This document shows, piece by piece, positions 6,673 to 14,825 of a stretch of DNA of 24,437 nucleotides. The notes beneath the pieces were generated by a model. It had not been told where the DNA came from. It did no database searches and saw nothing but the letters and a program-made list of their open reading frames with translations. Within the stretch, counting starts at the first letter, position 1. Every line of letters begins with the position of its first letter. Both the position numbers and the translations under genes were made by a program. Source of the stretch: a bacterium (lineage in GTDB: Bacteria > Bacillota > Bacilli > Lactobacillales > Streptococcaceae); assembly GCA_905221125.1 (NCBI GenBank), contig CAJNBY010000021.1:1-24437 (forward strand). Direction: 5' to 3'.

Positions 6673-7905
6673 ATGCCTACAAATAGGAATAATGATATGA
6701 TGGTTTATTGCTCATTTTGTGGCAAAAGCCAAGAAGAAGTACAAAAAATAATCGCAGGTAACAACGCCTTTATCTGTAATGAATGTGTGGAGTTGGCCCA
6801 GGAAATCATTCGAGAGGAGTTGGCTGAGGAAGTCTTGGCAGACTTGTCTGAGGTACCAAAACCAATCGAACTCCTCCACATCTTGAATCACTATGTAATC
6901 GGTCAAGATCGTGCCAAGCGTGCCTTGGCAGTGGCGGTTTACAATCACTACAAACGTATCAATTTCCACGATACGCGTGAAGAGTCAGAAGATGTGGATT
7001 TGCAGAAGTCAAATATCTTGATGATTGGCCCAACTGGTTCTGGGAAAACTTTCTTGGCCCAGACCTTGGCTAAGAGCTTGAACGTGCCTTTTGCGATTGC
7101 GGATGCAACAGCTCTGACTGAGGCTGGTTATGTGGGTGAGGACGTAGAAAATATCCTCCTCAAATTATTGCAGGCTGCTGACTTTAACATTGAACGTGCA
7201 GAGCGTGGCATTATCTATGTGGATGAAATTGACAAGATTGCCAAGAAGAGTGAGAATGTATCGATTACACGTGACGTTTCTGGTGAAGGCGTGCAACAAG
7301 CCCTTCTCAAGATTATCGAGGGGACTGTTGCCAGCGTACCGCCTCAAGGTGGACGTAAACATCCACAACAAGAGATGATTCAAGTGGATACTAAAAACAT
7401 TCTCTTCATCGTAGGTGGTGCTTTTGATGGCATCGAAGAAATCGTTAAACAACGTCTGGGAGAAAAAGTCATCGGCTTTGGTCAAAACAACAAGGCGATT
7501 GACGAAAATAGCTCCTACATGCAAGAAATCATCGCAGAAGATATTCAAAAATTCGGGATTATTCCTGAGTTGATTGGACGCTTGCCAGTCTTTGCAGCTC
7601 TTGAGCAATTGACGGTCGATGATTTGGTTCGTATCTTGAAAGAACCAAGAAATGCCTTAGTCAAACAATACCAAACCTTGCTTTCTTATGATGATGTCGA
7701 GTTGGAATTTGACGACGAAGCCCTTCAAGAAATCGCCAATAAGGCTATCGAACGTAAGACAGGGGCGCGTGGTCTTCGTTCTATCATCGAAGAAACCATG
7801 CTAGACGTCATGTTTGAAGTACCGAGTCAGGAAAATGTGAAATTGGTCCGCATCACAAAAGAAGCTGTCGATGGAACGGATAAACCGATCCTAGAAACAG
7901 CCTAG
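6673..7905 (+). CDS. clpX: ATP-dependent Clp protease ATP-binding subunit ClpX
   Basis: AAA+ unfoldase that feeds tagged proteins to ClpP. The 410-aa length is typical. Domains in order: N-terminal zinc-binding domain (YCSFCGKS...ICNEC, about residues 12-40); Walker A GPTGSGKT (about 119-126); pore-loop GYVG; Walker [10 protein letters not shown] (about 180-188); the IGF loop (about 267-269, VIGFGQNN) that docks on ClpP; and a C-terminal small domain with sensor-2 region [11 protein letters not shown]. The ATG at 6673 follows GGAAGGAAATC. clpP is not in this window. engB follows after 8 nt, a common Firmicute arrangement. Confidence 0.98.
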   Translation: MPTNRNNDMMVYCSFCGKSQEEVQKIIAGNNAFICNECVELAQEIIREELAEEVLADLSEVPKPIELLHILNHYVIGQDRAKRALAVAVYNHYKRINFHDTREESEDVDLQKSNILMIGPTGSGKTFLAQTLAKSLNVPFAIADATALTEAGYVGEDVENILLKLLQAADFNIERAERGIIYVDEIDKIAKKSENVSITRDVSGEGVQQALLKIIEGTVASVPPQGGRKHPQQEMIQVDTKNILFIVGGAFDGIEEIVKQRLGEKVIGFGQNNKAIDENSSYMQEIIAEDIQKFGIIPELIGRLPVFAALEQLTVDDLVRILKEPRNALVKQYQTLLSYDDVELEFDDEALQEIANKAIERKTGARGLRSIIEETMLDVMFEVPSQENVKLVRITKEAVDGTDKPILETA

Positions 7906-7913
7906 AGGTGACT

Positions 7914-8501
7914 ATGGAACTGAATACACACAATGCTGAAATCTTGCTCAGTGCAGCAAATAAATCCCACTATCCGCAGGATGAACTGCCGGAGATTGCC
8001 CTAGCAGGGCGTTCCAATGTTGGCAAGTCTAGCTTTATCAATACCATGCTGAACCGCAAGAATCTAGCTCGTACATCAGGGAAACCTGGTAAAACTCAGC
8101 TTCTCAACTTCTTTAATATTGATGACAAGGTGCGTTTTGTGGATGTTCCGGGTTATGGTTATGCCCGTGTTTCTAAAAAGGAGCGTGAAAAGTGGGGTCG
8201 CATGATTGAGGAGTATCTGACAACTCGAGAAAATCTCCGTGCGGTAGTCAGTTTGGTGGATCTCCGCCACGACCCGTCAGCAGATGATGTGCAGATGTAC
8301 GAATTTCTCAAGTATTACGAGATTCCGGTTATCATCGTTGCGACCAAGGCGGACAAGATTCCTCGTGGTAAATGGAATAAGCACGAATCAGCGATCAAAA
8401 AGAAATTAAACTTTGACCCAAGTGACGACTTTATCCTCTTTTCATCTGTCAGCAAGGCAGGGATGGATGAGGCTTGGGATGCAATCTTAGAAAAATTATG
8501 A
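7914..8501 (+). CDS. engB: ribosome biogenesis GTPase EngB/YsxC
   Basis: A small GTPase needed for late assembly of the 50S subunit. At 195 aa it has the expected length. G motifs are visible: G1 GRSNVGKSS (about 30-38), G3 DVPGYG, and G4 TKAD (about 145-148). The start is ATG 7914; an in-frame GTG at 7908 lies inside the ribosome binding site GAGGTG, so it is rejected. It directly follows clpX (8 nt) and precedes ridA (10 nt), so all three likely share a transcript ending at the hairpin at 8900-8926. Confidence 0.95.
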   Translation: MELNTHNAEILLSAANKSHYPQDELPEIALAGRSNVGKSSFINTMLNRKNLARTSGKPGKTQLLNFFNIDDKVRFVDVPGYGYARVSKKEREKWGRMIEEYLTTRENLRAVVSLVDLRHDPSADDVQMYEFLKYYEIPVIIVATKADKIPRGKWNKHESAIKKKLNFDPSDDFILFSSVSKAGMDEAWDAILEKL

Positions 8502-8511
8502 GGTAAAGAAA

Positions 8512-8892
8512 ATGGCAAAAACAATTCATACAGATAAGGCCCCAAAGGCTATCGGACCATATGTTCAAGGAAAAATCGTTGGCAACCTCTTGTTTGCTAG
8601 TGGTCAAGTTCCCCTCTCTCCTGAAACTGGGGAAATCGTTGGAGAGACTATCCAAGAACAGACAGAACAAGTCTTGAAAAATATTGGTGCTATTTTGGCA
8701 GAAGCAGGAACAGACTTTGACCATGTTGTCAAAACAACTTGCTTCTTGAGCGATATGAACGACTTTGTTCCTTTTAACGAGGTTTACCAAACGGCCTTTA
8801 AAGAGGAATTTCCAGCTCGTTCAGCTGTAGAGGTAGCTCGTCTTCCTCGTGATGTAAAAGTCGAAATCGAAGTCATCGCAGAGATTGGATAA
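8512..8892 (+). CDS. ridA: RidA-family enamine/imine deaminase
   Basis: RidA proteins hydrolyse reactive enamine/imine intermediates, such as 2-aminoacrylate from pyridoxal-phosphate enzymes. The protein is 126 aa and would form a trimer. Typical family segments are seen: KAPKAIGPY near the N-terminus, LFASGQVPL, and the C-terminal PARSAVEVARLPRDVKVEIEVIA with the conserved Arg (about residue 104) that binds the carboxylate of the ligand and the Glu near the end. The ATG 8512 is preceded by GAGGTAAAGAAA. It is last in the clpX-engB-ridA run. Confidence 0.93.
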   Translation: MAKTIHTDKAPKAIGPYVQGKIVGNLLFASGQVPLSPETGEIVGETIQEQTEQVLKNIGAILAEAGTDFDHVVKTTCFLSDMNDFVPFNEVYQTAFKEEFPARSAVEVARLPRDVKVEIEVIAEIG

Positions 8893-8899
8893 GCTAGTT

Positions 8900-8926
8900 G
8901 AAGTTTGGTTCGGCCAAACTTCTTTT
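8900..8926 (+). terminator. terminator after ridA
   Basis: A perfect 9-bp stem: GAAGTTTGG (8900-8908) with CCAAACTTC (8914-8922), loop TTCGG, then TTTT. The T-run is short, so some readthrough into rapZ is possible. Confidence 0.75.
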
Positions 8927-8943
8927 GATATAAGGAGAAAAAG

Positions 8944-9834
8944 ATGACAAAGAAACAACTTCACTTGGTGATTGTGACAGGGATGAGTGGTGCTGGGAAA
9001 ACCGTGGCCATTCAGTCCTTCGAGGATCTAGGTTATTTTACTATTGATAATATGCCACCGGCTCTCTTGCCTAAATTTTTGCAGTTGGTTGAAACCAAAG
9101 ATGATGACCATAAGTTGGCCTTGGTGGTGGATATGCGTAGCCGTTCTTTCTTCTCAGAGATTCAAACTGTTTTGGATGGGTTGGAAAATAAGGAAGAACT
9201 GGACTTTAAAATCCTCTTCTTGGACGCAGCTGATAAGGAATTGGTCGCTCGTTATAAGGAAACCAGACGGAGTCACCCTCTAGCTGCAGACGGACGGATT
9301 TTAGATGGAATCAAGCTGGAGCGTGAACTTTTGGCGCCTTTGAAAAATATGAGCCAAAATGTGGTGGATACAACTGAACTCACTCCTCGTGAACTGCGTA
9401 AAACCATTGCAGAGCAATTTTCGGATCAGGAACAAGCCCAATCTTTCCGTATAGAGGTCATGTCTTTCGGCTTTAAATATGGAATCCCAATTGATGCAGA
9501 TTTAGTCTTTGATGTGCGCTTTTTGCCAAATCCATATTACCTTCCAGAACTGAGAAACCAAACGGGTGTAGATGAACCTGTTTATGACTATGTCATGAAC
9601 CATCCTGAGTCAGAAGACTTTTATCAACATTTATTGGCCTTGATTGAGCCAATTTTGCCAAGTTACCAAAAGGAAGGTAAGTCAGTTTTGACCATTGCCA
9701 TGGGCTGTACGGGTGGACAACACCGTAGTGTGGCCTTTGCTAAACGCTTGGCGCAAGATTTATCCAAGAATTGGCCTGTCAATGAAGGACATCGCGATAA
9801 AGACCGAAGAAAGGAAACGGTAAACCGTTCATGA
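8944..9834 (+). CDS. rapZ: RapZ/YvcJ family nucleotide-binding protein
   Basis: A P-loop protein of the RapZ family. The E. coli member is an RNA-binding adaptor that controls GlmS; the B. subtilis YvcJ hydrolyses GTP and affects competence. The role here is not shown by sequence. The 296-aa protein has Walker A GMSGAGKT (13-20), a Walker B-like DMRSR/LFLDA region, and the conserved C-terminal domain with [16 protein letters not shown] (about 254-269). The ATG 8944 follows AAGGAGAAAAAG. Its stop overlaps yvcK (ATGA at 9831-9834), which implies translational coupling in the conserved rapZ-yvcK-whiA cluster. Confidence 0.94.
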   Translation: MTKKQLHLVIVTGMSGAGKTVAIQSFEDLGYFTIDNMPPALLPKFLQLVETKDDDHKLALVVDMRSRSFFSEIQTVLDGLENKEELDFKILFLDAADKELVARYKETRRSHPLAADGRILDGIKLERELLAPLKNMSQNVVDTTELTPRELRKTIAEQFSDQEQAQSFRIEVMSFGFKYGIPIDADLVFDVRFLPNPYYLPELRNQTGVDEPVYDYVMNHPESEDFYQHLLALIEPILPSYQKEGKSVLTIAMGCTGGQHRSVAFAKRLAQDLSKNWPVNEGHRDKDRRKETVNRS

Positions 9835-10808
9835 GAAAACCAAAGATAACGGTGATTGGTGGAGGAACTGGGATCCCCGTCATTCTTAAAAGTCTGCGGG
9901 AAAAAGATGTGGAAATCGCAGCTATCGTAACGGTGGCAGATGATGGTGGTTCTTCAGGTGAACTCCGAAAAAATATGCAGCAATTGACACCGCCAGGCGA
10001 TCTCCGCAATGTCCTTGTGGCCATGTCGGATATGCCTAAGTTTTATGAAAAAGTCTTTCAGTATCGCTTTTCTGAGGATGCTGGAGCCTTTGCTGGTCAT
10101 CCGCTGGGAAATCTCATTATTGCAGGCCTGTCAGAAATGCAGGGTTCGACCTATAATGCCATGCAATTGCTGAGCAAATTTTTCCACACAACTGGGAAGA
10201 TTTATCCTTCAAGTGACCATCCTTTGACTCTTCATGCAGTCTTTCAGGATGGGACAGAAGTGGCTGGAGAGAGCCATATTGCAGACCATCCAGGCATGAT
10301 TGACCATGTCTATGTGACCAATACCCTCAACGATGATACACCTCTGGCCAGTCGTCGAGTGGTGCAGACCATTCTTGAAAGTGACATGATTGTCCTCGGA
10401 CCTGGTTCCCTCTTTACCTCGATTTTACCTAATATCGTGATTAAAGAAATCGGGCAGGCGCTTTTGGAAACCAAGGCAGAAATCGCCTATGTCTGCAATA
10501 TCATGACACAACGTGGGGAAACGGAACACTTTACAGATAGTGACCACGTGGAAGTCTTGCATCGTCATCTTGGCCGACCTTTTATCGATACTGTCTTGGT
10601 GAATATCGAAAAAGTGCCACAGGAATACATGAATTCCAACCGTTTTGATGAATACTTGGTGCAGGTGGACCATGACTTTGCTGGTCTTGGTAAGCAAGTT
10701 CCGCGTGTGATTTCATCCAACTTCCTTCGTCTGGAAAATGGAGGAGCCTTCCACGATGGGGATTTGATTGTGGATGAGTTGATGCGGATTATACAGGTGA
10801 GAAAATGA
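9831..10808 (+). CDS. yvcK: GlmR/YvcK-like (CofD-superfamily) UDP-sugar-binding protein
   Basis: YvcK/GlmR binds UDP-GlcNAc in B. subtilis and supports peptidoglycan synthesis on gluconeogenic carbon, partly by stimulating GlmS. The 325-aa protein carries the family N-terminus with GGGTGIPV (about 9-16), [12 protein letters not shown] (about 42-53), a central [12 protein letters not shown] (about 192-203) and [12 protein letters not shown]. It overlaps rapZ by 4 nt and whiA by 4 nt. Its placement in the same window as cdaA-cdaR-glmM fits a joint role in amino-sugar supply, although it is in a separate transcription unit. Confidence 0.94.
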   Translation: MRKPKITVIGGGTGIPVILKSLREKDVEIAAIVTVADDGGSSGELRKNMQQLTPPGDLRNVLVAMSDMPKFYEKVFQYRFSEDAGAFAGHPLGNLIIAGLSEMQGSTYNAMQLLSKFFHTTGKIYPSSDHPLTLHAVFQDGTEVAGESHIADHPGMIDHVYVTNTLNDDTPLASRRVVQTILESDMIVLGPGSLFTSILPNIVIKEIGQALLETKAEIAYVCNIMTQRGETEHFTDSDHVEVLHRHLGRPFIDTVLVNIEKVPQEYMNSNRFDEYLVQVDHDFAGLGKQVPRVISSNFLRLENGGAFHDGDLIVDELMRIIQVRK

Positions 10809-11716
10809 GTTTCACAGTAGCAGTAAAAGAAGAAATTCTAGGTCAACACCATCTGAGCCGGCATGAATTATCTGCCATTATCAAGATGTCTGGTAGTATC
10901 GGTCTCTCGACTTCGGGCCTGACCTTATCTGTCGTGACAGAAAATGCCAAACTGGCTCGTCATCTCTATGAGTCCTTTCTCCATTTCTACGAAATCAAAT
11001 CGGAAATCCGACACCACCAACGGAGTAATCTTCGTAAGAATCGGGTTTATACCGTTTTTACGGATGAAAAGGTGCAGGACTTGCTGAGTGATTTGCACTT
11101 GGCGGACTCCTTCTTTGGCCTAGAAACAGGTATTGATGAGGCAATTTTATCAGACGAGGAAGCAGGCCGTGCCTATCTCTGTGGAGCTTTCTTGGCAAAT
11201 GGAAGCATTCGTGACCCTGAGTCAGGCAAGTACCAGTTGGAAATCAGTTCTGTTTATCTGGACCACGCGCAAGGGATTGCCTCTCTTCTCCAGCAATTTT
11301 TACTGGATGCCAAGGTGCTTGAGCGCAAGAAGGGGGCTGTGACCTACCTTCAGCGTGCCGAAGATATTATGGACTTCTTGATTGTCATTGGAGCCATGCA
11401 GGCGCGTGATGATTTTGAGCGAGTAAAGATTTTGCGAGAAACCCGTAATGACCTCAATCGGGCCAATAATGCCGAGACAGCTAATATCGCTCGGACAGTT
11501 TCTGCCAGCATGAAGACCATCAACAATATCAGTAAAATCAAAGATATCATGGGATTAGAGAATTTGCCAGTGGATTTGCAGGAAGTGGCGCAGCTGCGGA
11601 TTCAGCACCCAGACTACTCTATCCAACAGTTGGCAGATAGCCTCAGCACCCCTCTGACCAAAAGTGGTGTCAACCACAGACTTAGAAAGATAAATAAATT
11701 AGCCGATGAACTATAA
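10805..11716 (+). CDS. whiA: WhiA-family DNA-binding protein
   Basis: WhiA is a conserved Gram-positive protein: a sporulation regulator in Streptomyces and linked to cell division and chromosome segregation in Bacillus. The 303-aa protein has an N-terminal domain related to LAGLIDADG homing endonucleases (about 1-200, including [18 protein letters not shown]) that lacks catalytic function in this family. The C-terminal helix-turn-helix (about 250-300) includes SIQQLADSL...[15 protein letters not shown]. Its start overlaps the yvcK stop (ATGA at 10805-10808). It ends the trio; the next hairpin is that of the antitoxin RNA at 11809-11845. Confidence 0.94.
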   Translation: MSFTVAVKEEILGQHHLSRHELSAIIKMSGSIGLSTSGLTLSVVTENAKLARHLYESFLHFYEIKSEIRHHQRSNLRKNRVYTVFTDEKVQDLLSDLHLADSFFGLETGIDEAILSDEEAGRAYLCGAFLANGSIRDPESGKYQLEISSVYLDHAQGIASLLQQFLLDAKVLERKKGAVTYLQRAEDIMDFLIVIGAMQARDDFERVKILRETRNDLNRANNAETANIARTVSASMKTINNISKIKDIMGLENLPVDLQEVAQLRIQHPDYSIQQLADSLSTPLTKSGVNHRLRKINKLADEL

Positions 11717-11736
11717 AGACATAAAACACCTCTTTC

Positions 11737-11846
11737 TTGACAATTGAACAGAACATGTGAGATAATGAATAAGAATTGAGAAGTTCTAGCATTTTAGTGC
11801 TAAAACAGAAATCCCCTCGGTACTGCAATACCAAGGGGATTTTTTC
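11737..11846 (+). ncRNA. putative antisense antitoxin RNA of an Fst-type type I toxin-antitoxin locus (RNAII-like)
   Basis: A promoter is seen, with -35 TTGACA (11737-11742) and -10 GATAAT (11761-11766), spacer 18. An RNA from about 11773 would end at the strong hairpin 11809-11845, about 70 nt long with no ORF. It carries TTGAGAAGTTCTAGCAT (11776-11792). This is a perfect 17-nt direct repeat of 11953-11969, the complement of the toxin start region, so the RNA can base-pair with the toxin mRNA initiation site. It can also pair through the shared terminator region. Convergent genes with a shared terminator plus separated direct repeats is the architecture of the pAD1 par locus. Confidence 0.72.
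11809..11845. terminator. shared bidirectional terminator of the toxin and antitoxin RNAs
   Basis: AAATCCCCT-c-GGTA (11809-11822) pairs with TACC-a-AGGGGATTT (11829-11842), with one C/A mismatch. The plus strand continues into T-rich sequence to 11845. On the minus strand the stem is followed by a weaker T-rich stretch (TTTCTGTTTTA). Confidence 0.85.
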
Positions 11847-11873
11847 TGGGTTAGATAGCACTAACCAGGAAAG

Positions 11874-11969
11874 TTACTTGTCGAAGTGATCGTCTAACCA
11901 ACGAGTCACCAGCCATGAGATGATACTCTCGATGACTACGACAAGTACTATTTTGAGAAGTTCTAGCAT
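11874..11969 (-). CDS. Fst/Ldr-like type I toxin peptide (31 aa)
   Basis: ATG at 11969-11967, stop TAA at 11876-11874, 31 aa, preceded by GGAGG with a spacing of about 8 nt. Residues 2-20 form a hydrophobic helix (MLELLKIVLVVVIESIISWL). It is followed by a W-L-D type charged tail (TRWLDDHFDK), the layout of Fst-family membrane toxins. It is transcribed from an extended -10 promoter on the minus strand toward the convergent antitoxin RNA, with which it shares a 17-nt repeat and terminator. The peptide would act on the inner face of the membrane and disturb the envelope and nucleoid, by analogy with Fst. Sequence identity to Fst itself is only moderate by eye. Confidence 0.78.
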   Translation of the reverse strand: MLELLKIVLVVVIESIISWLVTRWLDDHFDK

Positions 11970-12013
11970 CTGTAATACCTCCTTTTCCAAGGCGTATCGT
12001 TAGTGCCATCGTT

Positions 12014-12022
12014 ATTATATCA
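12014..12022 (-). promoter_or_regulatory. toxin mRNA promoter (extended -10)
   Basis: On the minus strand the sequence reads TGATATAAT (plus coordinates 12022 to 12014), 45 nt before the toxin ATG. No convincing -35 is present. The leader of about 40 nt includes the ribosome binding site. Confidence 0.65.
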
Positions 12023-12052
12023 CATGTTGCATCAATTTGAGATGAACTATAA

Positions 12053-12087
12053 AACCACGAATCCTATGTGACTCGTGGTTCTTTTTT
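12053..12087. terminator. terminator of the reductase gene
   Basis: AACCACGA (12053-12060) pairs with TCGTGGTT (12073-12080), a perfect 8-bp stem. It lies just past the stop of the minus-strand reductase and separates it from the toxin promoter. The T-run is better on the plus strand (12082-12087) than on the minus strand. Confidence 0.7.
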
Positions 12088-13054
12088 ATAAACTGGTTGA
12101 GTGTTTTGGTTGTACTTTTTGCTCAGGATCAATGTAGTTGATGGCATTGTTGACAGCGGTTGGTGCTTCTCCCAGTCCTGTTGCAATCAAGTCAATTTTT
12201 CCATCATAGTAGCAGCAGTCACCGATAGCATAGATACCTGCTTGGCTAGATTCTTGCTTGCTGTTGACAATAATCTTGTGGCGGTTGAGGTCCAGACCCC
12301 AGTTTTTGAGGTTACCGACAGAAGATTTGAAACCATAGTTGACAAAGAGGTGGTCTAGGTCAATCGTCTCGGTTTCATCAGATTTGACTTTTGTGATTTC
12401 AAGTTTATCGAGCGTTTTTCCATCTCCAAGGAGTTGGCTAGGGACGAATGGTGTTTTGATGGTCACTGATGATTCTTGCAAGGCTTGCACACTGTGCTCC
12501 AAGGCACGAAAATTATCTCTGCGGTGAACAAGGGTAGTTGGTGCAATTTTTTCAAAAGCCAAAGCCCAATCCACAGCCGAGTCTCCTCCGCCAAGAATCG
12601 TCACTTTCTTACCAGCGTATTGCTGAATGTTGGAAACGTGGTAGTGGATGTTTTCATAGCCCTCAACGCCTTCTAGTTCCAGCGGACGTGGCTTGAAGGC
12701 ACCACCACCCATGGCAATGATAACTGTTTTAGACAGGTGATTACCTTTAGAAGTTGTAATGGCAAAGCCTTGATCTTGTTTTTCAATTTCAAGAACGGTT
12801 TCATTGAGATGAATAGGGGTATCAAAGCCGTTTAATTGCTCGATTAGACGGTTAGTCAACTCTTCTCCAGTCAGGTTTGGGAAGCCTGGGACGTCTAAGA
12901 TTTCCTTTTCAGGATAGAGAATAGCAGGCTGTCCACCTAATTGTGGAAGGGAGTCGATGATTTGGACCTTGGCTTGGCGTAGGTGGGCATAAAAGGCTGC
13001 AAAAAGCCCGACTGGACCACCACCTACAATGGTAATATCATAGAGTTGAGACAT
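12086..13054 (-). CDS. ferredoxin/flavodoxin-NADP+ reductase, type 2 (thioredoxin-reductase-like)
   Basis: A 322-aa FAD-dependent pyridine nucleotide oxidoreductase. The N-terminal FAD motif GGGPVGLFAAFYA (about 11-23) and the second nucleotide-binding motif GGGDSAVDWALAF (about 155-167) are clear. The C-terminal FAD-contact segment is GIYAIGDCCYYDG. The CxxC motif of true thioredoxin reductases is missing from the place where it should follow the NADPH motif, which places it with the type 2 ferredoxin-NADP reductases. Its partner may be a flavodoxin or ferredoxin. The start codon at 13054 has AAAGGAG upstream. It is divergent from cdaA. Confidence 0.9.
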   Translation of the reverse strand: MSQLYDITIVGGGPVGLFAAFYAHLRQAKVQIIDSLPQLGGQPAILYPEKEILDVPGFPNLTGEELTNRLIEQLNGFDTPIHLNETVLEIEKQDQGFAITTSKGNHLSKTVIIAMGGGAFKPRPLELEGVEGYENIHYHVSNIQQYAGKKVTILGGGDSAVDWALAFEKIAPTTLVHRRDNFRALEHSVQALQESSVTIKTPFVPSQLLGDGKTLDKLEITKVKSDETETIDLDHLFVNYGFKSSVGNLKNWGLDLNRHKIIVNSKQESSQAGIYAIGDCCYYDGKIDLIATGLGEAPTAVNNAINYIDPEQKVQPKHSTSL

Positions 13055-13084
13055 GGTTTCTCCTTTGTTTTTTCTAGTCAGTTT

Positions 13085-13093
13085 ATTTTATCA
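13085..13093 (-). promoter_or_regulatory. reductase promoter (extended -10)
   Basis: The minus strand reads TGATAAAAT here, about 30 nt from the start codon. The -35 region is only AT-rich. It is divergent from the cdaA promoter about 60 bp away. Confidence 0.5.
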
Positions 13094-13147
13094 TATTTTT
13101 TCTTTAATTTAAAATGAAGTAGGATAGGGAAAAAAATGTCAGAAAAA

Positions 13148-13156
13148 TGGTATAAT
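13148..13156 (+). promoter_or_regulatory. cdaA operon promoter (extended -10)
   Basis: TGGTATAAT, the same extended -10 as at apt. It lies downstream of the in-frame ATG at 13136, which therefore cannot be the translated start. Confidence 0.75.
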
Positions 13157-13192
13157 AGAAAGGAACGTGTTTGGACAGAGAGGAGACAGCAG

Positions 13193-14050
13193 ATGAACTT
13201 TCAACAATTATCCAACCTGCAATATTGGACTAGCTTGTTTTCTAGTCCTTGGAGTATTGCCATCAATCTGTTTGATATTTTAATTGTGACCTATATTTTA
13301 TATCGTTTTACAAAAGCGATAGCTGGTACCAAGATTATGATTTTGGTGCGGGGGGTCTTGATCTTTGTATTAGCCCAGGTTGTGGCCAATATCCTTGGTT
13401 TAACAACGATTTCTTGGTTGATTAACCAGATTATCACTTATGGGGTTATTGCTGCGGTTGTTATCTTCTCTCCAGAGATTCGAACTGGTTTGGAACGCTT
13501 GGGAAGGGCGACAGATTTCTTTTCTACTACTCAAATTAGTGCAGAAGAGAAAATGATTCGTGCCTTTGTCAAGTCAGTTGAATATATGAGTCCTCGTAAG
13601 ATTGGTGCTCTGGTTGCCATTCAACGAGTTCGGACCTTACAAGAATACATCGCGACAGGAATTCCCTTGGATGCCAAAATTTCAGCAGAACTCCTCATCA
13701 ATATTTTTATTCCCAACACTCCTCTACATGATGGTGCTGTGATTATCAGAGAAAATCGGATTGCAGTCACCTCTGCCTATCTGCCCTTGACAGAAAGTAC
13801 AGGAATTTCCAAGGAATTTGGGACCAGACACCGGGCGGCTATTGGTTTATCAGAAGTATCCGATGCCTTGACCTTCATCGTCTCAGAGGAAACAGGTGGC
13901 ATTTCTATTACCTATAATGGGGTCTTCAAGCATGATTTGACTCTTGAAGAATTTGAAGCAGAACTACGAGCAATTCTTTTACCAGTCGTTGAGGAAAAAG
14001 TCAGTTTCAAGGACCGTTTGCTAGGAGGTTGGAAATATGAGAAAAAATAG
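13193..14050 (+). CDS. cdaA: diadenylate cyclase CdaA (c-di-AMP synthase)
   Basis: Makes cyclic di-AMP from two ATP at the membrane; the signal controls potassium and osmotic balance and cell-wall homeostasis. From ATG 13193 the protein is 285 aa. Three transmembrane helices lie in the first 100 residues (about 20-40, 46-68, 75-95). The DAC domain then carries the catalytic DGA motif (180-182, LHDGAVI) and the RHR motif (212-214, GTRHRAA). The start is chosen because GAGGAGACAGCAG precedes it and the promoter -10 lies after the alternative ATG 13136. It overlaps cdaR by 14 nt, and the cdaA-cdaR-glmM order is conserved in Firmicutes. Confidence 0.97.
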   Translation: MNFQQLSNLQYWTSLFSSPWSIAINLFDILIVTYILYRFTKAIAGTKIMILVRGVLIFVLAQVVANILGLTTISWLINQIITYGVIAAVVIFSPEIRTGLERLGRATDFFSTTQISAEEKMIRAFVKSVEYMSPRKIGALVAIQRVRTLQEYIATGIPLDAKISAELLINIFIPNTPLHDGAVIIRENRIAVTSAYLPLTESTGISKEFGTRHRAAIGLSEVSDALTFIVSEETGGISITYNGVFKHDLTLEEFEAELRAILLPVVEEKVSFKDRLLGGWKYEKK

Positions 14051-14801
14051 TCTATATATCATTTCATCTCTCTTTTTTGCTTGTGTCTTATTCATCTATG
14101 CAACGTCAACCAACTTTCAAAACAACAATACGGTAAGGCAGGTCAAATCAGAAACCTACACTAATACGATAGCAAATGTTCCTATCGATATTCACTATGA
14201 TGATGACCAGTATTTCATTAGCGGATTTGCATCAGAAGTTTCAGTTGTGTTGACAGGTGCTAATCGTGTGACCTTGGCAAGCGAAATGCAGGAAAGCACT
14301 CGTAAGTTTAAGGTGACAGCGGATTTGACAGATGCTAGTGTTGGAACGATTGAAGTTCCCTTGAACATTGAAAATCTTCCTAGTGGATTGACCGCTGTGG
14401 CAACGCCTCAAAAGATTACAGTGAAAGTTGGGAAGAAGGTTAAGCGAGATGGGATGATTGTTGTGCCACAAGTTGACCAAAGCCAGATTGATCCCAAGCT
14501 ACAACTTGATAGTGTAACCGTATCAAATGAACGCGTTTCGGTCACAACTGACCAGGAAACATTGGCTAAGATTGACAAAGTTATTGCGCTTTTACCAACT
14601 AGCGAACGGATTACAGGTAATTACAGTGGTTCAGTACCTTTGCAGGCAATCGACCGCAATGGGGTTGTCTTACCAGTAGTGATCACTCCGTTTGATACAA
14701 CAATGAAGGTGACTACAAAACCTGTATCACCAAGTTCAAGCACAAGCAATTCGTCGGAGACATCTTCGTCAACGAAAGCAACTAGTTCAAAAACGAATTA
14801 A
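14037..14801 (+). CDS. cdaR: CdaR, YbbR-domain regulator of CdaA
   Basis: CdaR is the membrane-anchored partner that modulates CdaA activity. The 254-aa protein has one N-terminal transmembrane anchor (about 5-24, SLYIISSLFFACVLFIYA). YbbR repeats follow (about 40-120 and 125-215, with patterns such as VPIDIHYDD, VPLNIENLPSGL and VTVSNERVSVTTD). A low-complexity Ser/Thr tail (about 225-254) ends the protein. The start overlaps the 3' end of cdaA (the ATG falls inside the final codons). glmM starts 24 nt after its stop. YbbR domains would lie outside the membrane. Confidence 0.94.
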   Translation: MRKNSLYIISSLFFACVLFIYATSTNFQNNNTVRQVKSETYTNTIANVPIDIHYDDDQYFISGFASEVSVVLTGANRVTLASEMQESTRKFKVTADLTDASVGTIEVPLNIENLPSGLTAVATPQKITVKVGKKVKRDGMIVVPQVDQSQIDPKLQLDSVTVSNERVSVTTDQETLAKIDKVIALLPTSERITGNYSGSVPLQAIDRNGVVLPVVITPFDTTMKVTTKPVSPSSSTSNSSETSSSTKATSSKTN

Positions 14802-14825
14802 AAATAGAAAAAGGATTTTATAAAA

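Noticed and set aside
7165..7608. 147-codon frame antisense to clpX
   Set aside because: Shadow of the conserved ClpX coding sequence.
8449..8790. 113-codon frame antisense to engB/ridA
   Set aside because: Shadow frame across two genuine genes; no initiation signals.
13136..13192. Upstream ATG as cdaA start
   Set aside because: It lies before the extended -10 TGGTATAAT (13148-13156), so it would not be on the mRNA.
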